DNA of 64,000 bases. Source: Halodesulfovibrio sp. (GTDB lineage: Bacteria > Desulfobacterota > Desulfovibrionia > Desulfovibrionales > Desulfovibrionaceae). Both the position numbers and the translations under genes were made by a program. The first letter of the stretch is position 1. Each line of letters starts with the position of its first letter. Shown here piece by piece: positions 1 to 7,960 of the stretch. The notes under the pieces were generated by a model that worked only from the letters and a program-made list of their open reading frames with translations, searched no databases and was not told where the DNA came from. Location of the stretch: positions 62,001 to 126,000 of the forward strand of contig NZ_JAOARI010000035.1 of assembly GCF_025210605.1 (NCBI RefSeq), written 5' to 3'.

Positions 1-412
1 GAAGCCCAATAATTATTGAGCCGCAACGAAAATCGAACTCGTCTTCTAGACCTGGTAAAACAAAAGCTGGTTGAGCATAAGCTGCTTTTTTTGCTTTGTT
101 TCCGCCCCTAGGAATGAAATCTATTCCTACTTTATGGCATCTAAAAGAAATACCATGCACATGAAACATTAAGTCCTTATTCGAGATCTGGATGTGATTT
201 GCAGGCTTTAATCCCTTCTCTTTTATTTCTCTGAAGCGATTGAAATGGTTCTCCCAACAGATTGCCCCAAAAGAGTAATTCCCAAAATATTTATCCACAG
301 AAAATGCCTCACAAGCAGCTTCTGCAGCAAGCTGAAAGTGGGAAAGTAAATACTCTAGGAAAAAATCTTTTACACAACCAAGTTGCTCTTCAGAAGGAAT
401 AGGCTCGCTCAT
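1..412 (-). CDS. Hypothetical protein, truncated by the window edge
   Basis: An open frame reads leftward from an ATG at 412 and is still open at base 1, so only the N-terminal 137 residues are visible. The protein starts MSEPIPSEEQLGC and contains an aromatic stretch (YFGNYSFGAICWENHFNRF) followed by a beta-rich part with HVHGISFRCHKVGIDFIPRG. I do not recognise the family. It has no signal peptide or membrane segment. It is transcribed divergently from the PIN-domain gene at 557 across an AT-rich 144-bp gap, so the two may form a functional pair, but that is inference. Its place beside a tRNA gene and its AT-rich surroundings suggest accessory DNA. Confidence 0.6.
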   Translation of the reverse strand, partial: MSEPIPSEEQLGCVKDFFLEYLLSHFQLAAEAACEAFSVDKYFGNYSFGAICWENHFNRFREIKEKGLKPANHIQISNKDLMFHVHGISFRCHKVGIDFIPRGGNKAKKAAYAQPAFVLPGLEDEFDFRCGSIIIGL

Positions 413-556
413 CAACACCTCATGCTTTTTAAATTGTTTACTGATTGATTGTTTTTTGCAAAAAAATTAACTTGATGCAATTATTTTGTTCTTCATACAC
501 ACTTTCTGCTACCATCAATCATACAATAAAAACAAATTATTAGAAAAAGGCTAACT

Positions 557-1696
557 ATGAACGTGTTTCTTGATACCAACATCTTACACAATGACCATTT
601 AAGCTCAGCGTCTTTAAAGCGACTAGCCGCCCTTTCAAGTGCTGGAATTATCAATCTGTTCCTTCCAGACATTGTCACTCGAGAACTTACTAGCAACAAG
701 GCATTAGAATTTTCCAATAATATTTCTTCATGCAGCAAGACACTCAAGAAGGCACTTAAGCAACATCATTTTTCAGATAAATTTTTAGCCGATTTCCAAG
801 CTGTTAAGAATCAGCTTTTAGAAATAGAAAAAATTGCAGAGAAAGACATTGAAACAAACTTAACAAACTGGATTAAAGAGTCAAAAGCGACTCTTATTCC
901 TTTTGAACATCACTTCATGGGATCAATCCTTGAACATTACTTCAAAGGTGGTGGCGCATTTGGCTCCCGTAAGAACCGTAAAGACTTTCCAGACGCCATG
1001 ATCGCTGCAACAATTTACAGCTTTGTAGAGAAAGCGGGGCCCTGCAGTGTAATTAGCAATGATAGCAATCTGTCAAAACACTTAAAAGAAAACAAAGAGA
1101 TAACTACCTATAGCTCAATCAGAAACTACTTAAAGCAGCTTGGTACAAAAATAGAATTTTCTGGCGGCCAAAAGATTTTAGACTACTTTTCTTCAAACCA
1201 CACTTCCAATCAACTTATTAAATTTTTTAAGAAAAACACAGATTATTTTGATTCTATCTATCTTGAAAATGACATGATCAGCAATAAAAGAGCGATCGAA
1301 GTTGAAGCTGACTATTTTGAAGTAAACTCTGCTGACTTTAACAATACAGAAGAGCTCACTGTAACCGACCTGAACTTTATCAATGAGAGCGAATTGGGTG
1401 GAAATATTTCTTTTGTTACTAACACTGGACTAAGCTACGTCACAGGCTACAAAGAGTGCTTAATGCTTGAAGAGTACAGAGATATTACCGTGTTTAGTGC
1501 GACAGGAAGTGGAGCATGTGAAATTGGCGAATCTGCTCTTATGAAGTTTTCTGGAGAGATCATTTTCAAACTTCTTAATAGGAAAGATGAACACATGATC
1601 GAACGACTTAATGAAACCCTGACATACAATGAGTTCAATGAGTTTTTTACAATAGAACTTGAGATAAAGACTGGCGAAATTTTAAACTATCTTTAA
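557..1696 (+). CDS. PIN-domain (DUF4935-like) ribonuclease-type protein
   Basis: A 379-residue protein that opens with a PIN-domain signature (MNVFLDTNIL). The four acidic residues expected of a PIN nuclease centre are visible: Asp6, Glu43 (TREL), Asp146 (FPDAMIAA) and Asp169 (SNDSNL). The glycine-rich FGSRKNRKDFPDAM segment is typical of the DUF4935/PIN_8 branch. Residues from about 185 to the end form a beta-rich C-terminal region that I cannot assign. PIN proteins usually cleave RNA and often act in toxin-antitoxin or defence modules. Here the protein is much longer than VapC-type toxins and no small antitoxin gene lies upstream. It is divergent from the truncated gene ending at base 1. 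AT-rich codon use and the neighbouring tRNA-Leu suggest horizontal acquisition. The activity itself is inferred from the intact acidic set. Confidence 0.75.
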   Translation: MNVFLDTNILHNDHLSSASLKRLAALSSAGIINLFLPDIVTRELTSNKALEFSNNISSCSKTLKKALKQHHFSDKFLADFQAVKNQLLEIEKIAEKDIETNLTNWIKESKATLIPFEHHFMGSILEHYFKGGGAFGSRKNRKDFPDAMIAATIYSFVEKAGPCSVISNDSNLSKHLKENKEITTYSSIRNYLKQLGTKIEFSGGQKILDYFSSNHTSNQLIKFFKKNTDYFDSIYLENDMISNKRAIEVEADYFEVNSADFNNTEELTVTDLNFINESELGGNISFVTNTGLSYVTGYKECLMLEEYRDITVFSATGSGACEIGESALMKFSGEIIFKLLNRKDEHMIERLNETLTYNEFNEFFTIELEIKTGEILNYL

Positions 1697-1781
1697 TCAT
1701 AAGATATTAACTACAATGGAACTACTGAGCACAGTAATGACGTAAGTGAGGAGAGACTGGGGATAAGAATTCACCAAGAAT

Positions 1782-1826
1782 AAAAAAAGCGTTTATAACA
1801 ACTTCGAAAAGCTATCATAAACGCTT
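1782..1826 (-). terminator. Rho-independent terminator of tRNA-Leu
   Basis: A perfect 10-bp stem (AAGCGTTTAT at 1787-1796 with ATAAACGCTT at 1817-1826) is followed on the minus strand by a run of T. It lies just beyond the 3' end of tRNA-Leu and also marks the edge of the PIN-gene region. Confidence 0.85.
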
Positions 1827-1836
1827 GATTTTACTC

Positions 1837-1923
1837 TGGTACCCGGGGCCGGACTTGAACCGGCACGTCCTTGAGGACGAGAGATTTTAAGTCTCTTGTG
1901 TCTACCAATTCCACCACCCGGGC
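1837..1923 (-). tRNA. tRNA-Leu(UAA)
   Basis: On the minus strand the sequence folds into a class II tRNA of 87 nt, starting GCCCGGGTGGTGGAATTGGT and ending with an encoded CCA. The anticodon loop is CTTAAAA, giving anticodon UAA. A long variable arm (CGTCCTCAAGGACG) and the T-loop GTTCAAGTC are visible. The 3' end faces the accessory PIN region, which is the orientation in which islands integrate at tRNA genes. Confidence 0.96.
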
Positions 1924-1941
1924 TCAGAAAAGGTGAAGACT

Positions 1942-1969
1942 TCTATACCGCTAAGCGGCATGTCGTCAA
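1942..1969 (-). promoter_or_regulatory. Sigma-70-type promoter of tRNA-Leu
   Basis: Read on the minus strand, a TTGACG -35 element is separated by 16 bp from a TATAGA -10 element. The predicted start lies about 12 nt upstream of the mature tRNA 5' end at 1923. Confidence 0.7.
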
Positions 1970-2003
1970 CCACATTATGCAATTTTTTTTATTTTTTCAT
2001 TAA

Positions 2004-2369
2004 CTATACGCAAAATCCAGATGAAATATCAATTCCAGCTTCCTTCCATGCCCCTTTTTCAAACTGAAACAGGGTAGAAGATTCAAGGTCTTTTTGAATA
2101 GCATACAGGCGCGCAATCGTTTGTACCGGAAAAAACGGAATTACTGCGTCGCAAATGCTGTGCAATAAATTTTCGTCATAATCTGCTAACACGAACTGGA
2201 TTCGCAACCCATCATCAAGACCGATAAAATCTACATGGTTTGCACCTTGAACATGCAAAACATCTGCAAGCTGTAATTTTAGCTCTTCTTCACACTCTAT
2301 TAATTCTGCATAGCTCAGCTCAGGGTTGTACTGTACATAACCTAACACTTCGCAATCAAATGTCGCCAT
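2004..2369 (-). CDS. Conserved-looking hypothetical protein, 121 aa
   Basis: A 121-residue acidic, soluble protein starting MATFDCEVLGYVQYNPELSY, with no membrane segment or signal peptide. An AGGAG element sits just upstream of the ATG. The pattern of alternating hydrophobic strands (FIGLDDGLRIQFVLADYDENLL) suggests a small alpha/beta domain. I do not recognise a family. It stands alone between tRNA-Leu and the chemoreceptor gene, with both neighbours on the same strand but clearly separate units. No function can be assigned. Confidence 0.65.
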   Translation of the reverse strand: MATFDCEVLGYVQYNPELSYAELIECEEELKLQLADVLHVQGANHVDFIGLDDGLRIQFVLADYDENLLHSICDAVIPFFPVQTIARLYAIQKDLESSTLFQFEKGAWKEAGIDISSGFCV

Positions 2370-2487
2370 TGGTTACTCCTGCTTAGTGAAATACGTAAGC
2401 CATTCAAGCCACTCCATACAAATTCTGTCAACCTTCAACAAACTTTTTGTATTGAGCCAAAACGCCGCAAACTTTCCATACCATATG

Positions 2488-2524
2488 AAAAAGCTCTTTC
2501 TCCTGAAAGAAAAAGAGCTTTTTT
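2488..2524 (-). terminator. Terminator after the chemoreceptor gene
   Basis: The hairpin AAAAAGCTCTTT / AAAGAGCTTTTTT with a T-rich flank lies just past the stop of the 1088-residue MCP gene on the minus strand. The A/T flanks are symmetric, so it could also work from the other direction. Confidence 0.75.
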
Positions 2525-2538
2525 ATGGTATCGAATTG

Positions 2539-5500
2539 TTACCGCATCTCGCTAATCAGGTGATTCAATCGTTCTGCAAGGCTAGCAAGCTCTGTTACAG
2601 AACTTGCAGATTGTTCCATTGCCCGCGATGTTTCGACTGAAATGCGGTTAATCTCTTCAGTAGCGGTTGAAACCTCTTCCGCTGCGGCAGACTGCTCTTC
2701 CGCTGCGGTTGCAATGACACGCACCTGATCGGCAGAATCATTCGCATAGGTAAGAATGCTTTCAAGCAATTCTCCAGAGTGCTGCGCCTGTACGGTGCTG
2801 CTTTTAACAGCTTCCACTGTGCGTATGGCTTCTTCTCTGTTTTGCTTTGTTACTCGCTGAATTGAGGCGATAGCAGAACCTACTTGTTCTGTTGCATTCA
2901 TGGTATTTTCTGCAAGCTTGCGAACTTCATCGGCTACCACTGCAAATCCACGTCCAGCTTCACCTGCACGGGCAGCTTCAATGGCAGCATTCAAGGCAAG
3001 CAAGTTTGTTTGATCTGCTATATCATTAATCACATCCATTACTTCACCAATAGAAGCAACTTGAGTGGTAAGCTCTTCCATACTTTCAGAAAGCTGAGAT
3101 GAAACAGTGCTCACTTCACCGATGGTAGCAAGAACTTCCTGCACCGCTTCAGCACCACCTTGTGCTGTTGTACGAGTCTGCTCAGAGTTTTCTGCGGCGT
3201 TGGACGCATTTTTTGCAACTTCCATAACGGTTGAATTCATTTCATCCATGGAGGTCGCTGTCTCAGAAGCTCGTTCTCTCTGAATATGTGCGCCTTTGCT
3301 GGACTGCTCAATCTGGGCGGAAAGCTCTTCTGCGGCAGAGGATAATTGGTCGCTAATCTCTATGGCATGCTCTGCAAGATTACGCATTTTATTCTGAGCT
3401 TTCATCATATCTGTCTGATCGACAACAATCTTCAACGCACCGACAATTTCGCCGGAAGCACGAATAGGAATGGCTGAGAAACTTGTATGCGACTCTTCAC
3501 CATTCAACGTCATATCAGCTTCAGAGACTTCCTCTACTCCGCTAGCGATAGCTCGATCACAAACACATCGAGATGTCTGACAATCCGTAGAGTGCATCAT
3601 ATCAAAACATTTATTGCCTGACGCATTTTCCGGCAGAATATCTGAGCCAAGATTTTTACCAAAACGGTTCATAAATAATGCGTTTGAATCTGTATCAACG
3701 GTCATCAAAACCATAGGCATAACATCAAGGAATTCTACAAAAACACCACACAACACGTTAATGTTGTTGATTAAGACCTCATAGCCACCGTTGAATTGAG
3801 TAGCGTCACCACGTTCACGCAAATTACCCTTGCTTACGGCATCACTCAGAGATTCAACAGTACCGGCAAGATCGCGCAGCGTTTCAGGTATAGCCTGCAC
3901 TGCAAGAGCCAGCTGCCCAAGTTCATCCTTTTGCTGAACGGCGACCTTGGCTCCAAAGTTACCACGAGCTATCTGTTTTGAAAATTCTACAATTCGACTC
4001 AGCGGCTTCGTAATGGTTATAGCAATACAGTACGCCAACACCGCAACAGCCAACGCAATACCCAGCGCAACCATCCAAATAGTATTGTTAAGCTGCACAA
4101 CAGGCGTTGTCACTTCTGCTTGATCGATCTCTGCAATAAGCGCCCATGTTGAGGAGCCAAACTGGATAGGCGCAAAGGTCGATAGCACGGTATTGCCATT
4201 GTATCCGGAAATTTCTTTAATACCACTTTCACCAGCAAGCGCCAATTTTGTGGCTTCCGTATTAACTCCGTTATTTTCTACAGTTCCAGCAAATGACGCT
4301 GCAACATTACGCTTATCCGAGTCAAGGAATGTACGAGAACGCATTCTGTTATCGCTCCCCACAAGGTAACACTGCCCTGTTTTTCCCATGCCAGCCCGTT
4401 GCGTCACAATTTCGTTAATCGAATTAATAGAAAGCTGAAGTCCGACAACAAACTGCACCTCGCCATTTTTTTTCACCGGCTGTGCTAAAAAAGCAACCGG
4501 TGCGCCATTTGCGGGTGCATACGGAGCAAAATCACTAATAACAGCATCCCCTGTTGCCAGCGCACGTTTAAACGTATCACCCAGCAAAGTCGAAGCATAC
4601 GTACCTGTTGTAACATTGGTATGGTAATCGCTTCCATGCGCTACGCTATAAAACACGTTACCATTCTTCTGAATCAGGTAGAGATCTGAAAATCCTTTTT
4701 CTGTAGTATAATCTTTAAATAACCCAGAACCATCAGGCTGTTCGTTTGCTAAGACCTCTTCAAGATTTATCTTAACAATCATTGCCCAATTCACTCCGGC
4801 AATTTCCAATGGTCGCCCAGAAACCATGCAGAGAGTACCCTGACTATCCACAAACAGCCCTTGCACTGGCTGTTTTGTTTCTTTTATGGCTTGAATATAT
4901 TCCGTTGTAATAGGAACGCCGAACGTCATTTTGCCATCACCAAGTGTCACAAACGTACTACGCAAAGAAGGTACTTCTTCTGCCAGCGAAACAAAATAAA
5001 CTTCACCTGTTTTGCCAAGACCTGTGCGGTCTTGAGCAATGGCATTTACTTGTGAGGCAGGGATAGCAATAGCAACATACCCACTCGTGTTGGTTTGGCT
5101 GTCGATAAGTCGGGTGAGCATAAAGCCGACAGGTTCTGTGCCTATTGGGGGGTAGACTTCAAAATCTGCTGTTTTTGCCCTGTGTGCTTTTGAACTAATC
5201 TCATAAAATGCTTTAGCAAGATTGGAATTTTTCAGCTTCCCTGTCGGCAGCTTTTCTCCAATGTCACTATGCTTTTTAGTAGAGTAAACAATCTGTCCTT
5301 CAGGACTGATTAACAGCACGTCTTTCCAGCGGTTTTTGCTACAGAGCCTGCGCATAGTCCAACGCGAAGCAGAATCCAGCTCCTTCCACTGAGCAGAATT
5401 TCTGTCACCCGTTGCCATAATTTGCACAAACTTTTTGGTCATCCGGTTGAGATCAGAATCATGACCAAGCATATTCAGCTTTCCTGATTGCTCATGAAAG

Positions 5501-5805
5501 AAGAGCTCTATCTCACTTTTACGCTGACTCTCAAGAAGACTCATTTTTTCAGTTGCAGAGTTTTGCAAATACCCTACGGTTCCAACAAGACCATGAAGTG
5601 AACCTCGCCACTCATGCTGAAGTTCCACCACATCATGCTTTATTGATTCTGCTACTGTTTCCAGCTGTGCATACGCCTGCCGCATTAATGCATCAGATGC
5701 GCTATCACTTCCAATCCAGCCAATAATCAATAATGGCAGAAGACCTACAGCAAGAAAATATCCGATCAATTTAGGCTTCATTGAGACGTTCGACAAAAAG
5801 CTCAT
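2539..5805 (-). CDS. Methyl-accepting chemotaxis protein with tandem Cache-type sensor and Cys-rich PAS
   Basis: A 1088-residue chemoreceptor. TM1 is at about residues 12-31 and TM2 at about 575-597, leaving a very large periplasmic region of roughly 540 residues with two Cache-like halves (repeats of [14 protein letters not shown] and [14 protein letters not shown]). A HAMP domain follows TM2, then a PAS domain at about 690-800 containing a Cys/His cluster ([18 protein letters not shown]). The cytoplasmic signalling helices run from about 800 to the end, with the conserved hairpin tip [18 protein letters not shown]. It should signal to CheA/CheW. No C-terminal CheR/CheB tethering pentapeptide is visible. 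A good sigma-28 promoter upstream places it in the late flagellar regulon. The ligand cannot be read from the sequence. Confidence 0.95.
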   Translation of the reverse strand: MSFLSNVSMKPKLIGYFLAVGLLPLLIIGWIGSDSASDALMRQAYAQLETVAESIKHDVVELQHEWRGSLHGLVGTVGYLQNSATEKMSLLESQRKSEIELFFHEQSGKLNMLGHDSDLNRMTKKFVQIMATGDRNSAQWKELDSASRWTMRRLCSKNRWKDVLLISPEGQIVYSTKKHSDIGEKLPTGKLKNSNLAKAFYEISSKAHRAKTADFEVYPPIGTEPVGFMLTRLIDSQTNTSGYVAIAIPASQVNAIAQDRTGLGKTGEVYFVSLAEEVPSLRSTFVTLGDGKMTFGVPITTEYIQAIKETKQPVQGLFVDSQGTLCMVSGRPLEIAGVNWAMIVKINLEEVLANEQPDGSGLFKDYTTEKGFSDLYLIQKNGNVFYSVAHGSDYHTNVTTGTYASTLLGDTFKRALATGDAVISDFAPYAPANGAPVAFLAQPVKKNGEVQFVVGLQLSINSINEIVTQRAGMGKTGQCYLVGSDNRMRSRTFLDSDKRNVAASFAGTVENNGVNTEATKLALAGESGIKEISGYNGNTVLSTFAPIQFGSSTWALIAEIDQAEVTTPVVQLNNTIWMVALGIALAVAVLAYCIAITITKPLSRIVEFSKQIARGNFGAKVAVQQKDELGQLALAVQAIPETLRDLAGTVESLSDAVSKGNLRERGDATQFNGGYEVLINNINVLCGVFVEFLDVMPMVLMTVDTDSNALFMNRFGKNLGSDILPENASGNKCFDMMHSTDCQTSRCVCDRAIASGVEEVSEADMTLNGEESHTSFSAIPIRASGEIVGALKIVVDQTDMMKAQNKMRNLAEHAIEISDQLSSAAEELSAQIEQSSKGAHIQRERASETATSMDEMNSTVMEVAKNASNAAENSEQTRTTAQGGAEAVQEVLATIGEVSTVSSQLSESMEELTTQVASIGEVMDVINDIADQTNLLALNAAIEAARAGEAGRGFAVVADEVRKLAENTMNATEQVGSAIASIQRVTKQNREEAIRTVEAVKSSTVQAQHSGELLESILTYANDSADQVRVIATAAEEQSAAAEEVSTATEEINRISVETSRAMEQSASSVTELASLAERLNHLISEMR

Positions 5806-5847
5806 TCTTTACCCCGTTTTTTCGCCAATCCATAAACACATGCTATA

Positions 5848-5874
5848 TTATCGGCAAACTGAATAATAATTTTA
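5848..5874 (-). promoter_or_regulatory. Sigma-28 (FliA) promoter of the chemoreceptor gene
   Basis: On the minus strand TAAAATTA is followed by exactly 11 bp and then GCCGATAA. The -10 element matches the known FliA consensus perfectly and the -35 element nearly so. The start would be about 35 nt upstream of the MCP start codon at 5805. Confidence 0.85.
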
Positions 5875-6080
5875 TCTCTACACGCAAAAACAACATAAAA
5901 AACAACAACATTTTTAAAACTGTTGCCCTTTACCATTGTTACAAAATAAAATTATTAGATTTTACATCTTTTTTTAACCGTAACGCATCTTTTTGATACA
6001 ACAATTCTTGTTTTCAAATTTAAAAAACCACTTCTTTTATTCCCTAGCCCTGCACATGTCCATTTGATAAACAGGTGTTC

Positions 6081-7388
6081 ATGTCATTGTTAGAAAACAA
6101 CACCAACGGCAAACTTATTATTTTAGGGTTAGATGGACTCCCGCTGTCTCTTGCAAAAAAGCTGGCTGAAACCGGAGAATTTCCATCCCTAGCGCGCCTT
6201 ACACCAACCGCAACCGAAATGCGCGCAGAACTGCCAGAGCTTTCCCCCGTAAACTGGACAAGCTTTTACACCGCAGCAGACCCCGGAGAGCACGGAGTTT
6301 ATGGATTCACTCGTATCCATAGCCGCGATTACACCATGGGGCTTTGTAATTTTGAACAGCCACAGCACCCAACTGTCTTTGACCGTCTTGCCGAAGCCGG
6401 ATATCGCACTCGCAGTATAAATCTACCGAACACATACCCTGCCCGCCCTATCAACGGCATGCTTATTTCCGGTTTTGTGGCAGATGAGTTGTCGCAAGCT
6501 GTGTATCCAAAATTTCTTAAGAACATGCTCGGTGCCGACTTCTTGCTCGAAGCAGATACCACCACAGGTGCAACAAACCCTGCGTTTTTACTTGACCAGC
6601 TGCGGCAAACGCTGGCTGCTCGAAAACATGCCTTCTCTCTCCTATGGAAAGACGGCGCATGGGACTTGTTCATATTTGTCCTTACGGAAACGGACAGACT
6701 CTTTCATTTTCTTTATGACGCAGTGGAGGAAGAAGAGCACCCGTGGCATGCCGAGTGCATTTCTCTTCTAAAAGAATGGGACATGCTCATAGGAGAAGTT
6801 CTTGACGCATACGATGCCCTGCCGGAACCAAAGCGCCTTATGTCTTTGGCAGATCATGGGTTCACAAGGCTCATTACCGAAGTAGATGTAAATACGTTGC
6901 TACGCCAGATGGGGCTGTTCAAAACACACCTTCCACCAGAAGCATGTGACGAGCTTGATGCACAACAGATCACGCCGCAATGCAAAGCTTTTGCGCTTGA
7001 TCCAGGTCGTATTTACATCCACACCGCAAGCAGATTTGCTCGAGGCTGTGTTGCAGATGCAGATACGCCAGCATTGGAACAGCATATTTCCGAATATCTT
7101 ATGACGGTTACCTACCAAGGGCAGCGAGTGTTCAAAACAATCCATAGAGGGCGGGAACTATATACAGGGAAAATGGCGCAATTCGCCCCGAACCTTGTTT
7201 GCGAACCTGTTGCAGGGTTTGACCTGAAAGCTAAATTCAACAGACGAGAACCATTTGGATTTTTTGGACGGACAGGAACACATTCTGTACAGGATACTTT
7301 CTTTTACGACAGTCAAAACGCACAGCCTCAACAAGTTCGGGATGTTGGCGTGGAGCTTCTTCGACACTTTGGCATACAGGAACGCTAA
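6081..7388 (+). CDS. Alkaline phosphatase superfamily / type I phosphodiesterase-nucleotide pyrophosphatase family protein
   Basis: A protein of 435 residues from the ATG at 6081, chosen over the GTG at 6075 because AAACAGG lies at a suitable distance. The opening KLIILGLDGLPL supplies the first metal-binding Asp of the family. PVNWTSFYTAADPGEHGVYGF carries the nucleophile Thr/Ser region. DRLFHFLYDAVEEEEH and SLADHGFTRL carry further metal-ligand Asp and His residues. Related proteins hydrolyse phosphate mono- or diesters, but the substrate is unknown. It has no signal peptide, so it is probably cytoplasmic. It is a single-gene unit flanked by long non-coding stretches. Confidence 0.8.
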   Translation: MSLLENNTNGKLIILGLDGLPLSLAKKLAETGEFPSLARLTPTATEMRAELPELSPVNWTSFYTAADPGEHGVYGFTRIHSRDYTMGLCNFEQPQHPTVFDRLAEAGYRTRSINLPNTYPARPINGMLISGFVADELSQAVYPKFLKNMLGADFLLEADTTTGATNPAFLLDQLRQTLAARKHAFSLLWKDGAWDLFIFVLTETDRLFHFLYDAVEEEEHPWHAECISLLKEWDMLIGEVLDAYDALPEPKRLMSLADHGFTRLITEVDVNTLLRQMGLFKTHLPPEACDELDAQQITPQCKAFALDPGRIYIHTASRFARGCVADADTPALEQHISEYLMTVTYQGQRVFKTIHRGRELYTGKMAQFAPNLVCEPVAGFDLKAKFNRREPFGFFGRTGTHSVQDTFFYDSQNAQPQQVRDVGVELLRHFGIQER

Positions 7389-7534
7389 CAGGCACAACAG
7401 TGAAGTTTTAGAGCCGCTCCAGCACTCTTTAAATCCTTCTGCAACGATGACTACGTCTTTTTCATTTCTCTCCGACGGGCAGGGAACATAATTCTTCCTC
7501 TCCCCCTAGTAGGTGAGAACAATTCTTGTTTGAT

Positions 7535-7606
7535 CTCAGCTTCGGCTTACCAATGACTTTTTTTAAAAATACTGTTTTGTCATTAAGCTGAGGAACACGT
7601 TTCCTC
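7535..7606. other. Intergenic double-hairpin element
   Basis: The gap between 7389 and 7960 has no convincing gene. It contains a long imperfect stem: CTCAGCTT (7535-7542) and AATGAC (7552-7557) pair with GTCATTAAGCTGAG (7579-7592), leaving a 9-nt bulge and a U-rich loop. A second perfect hairpin, GAGGAA/TTCCTC (7590-7606), overlaps its edge. A third stem-like repeat lies at 7752-7783. This could be a structured leader or a small RNA; no family is recognised. Confidence 0.4.
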
Positions 7607-7960
7607 GCTAACAATTTTTAATCACAAATCAGTGTATTTTTTCTGTTGCCTCGCGGCGTGTGCACAACTACCTTTCAGGAACACATAATTTTCCACATTC
7701 AGGCATTACGACTTTGTCACAACATTTTTTAGAAAATCGCTAGACCTGAAAAAGAATCTTTTTTCCACCAAGAAAAGGTTCTTACGACATAACAAAATCA
7801 CAAAATAGATATGCCCCGCGCCCCTTATCTTTTTCAAAAGGGGGAATGCAGAGCTGGAACCTTGTTTCACTGGCTTCATCCGTAATCTTTTATTTTCAAG
7901 AACGGCTGGCACTTTTGAAAAGAGGTTCCCCTGCCCGCAGAAGGCATCAAAAATAGAATC

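Noticed and set aside
7706-7912. 68-codon minus-strand frame in the gap before the helicase
   Set aside because: Lys/Phe-rich, overlaps a hairpin, no ribosome site.
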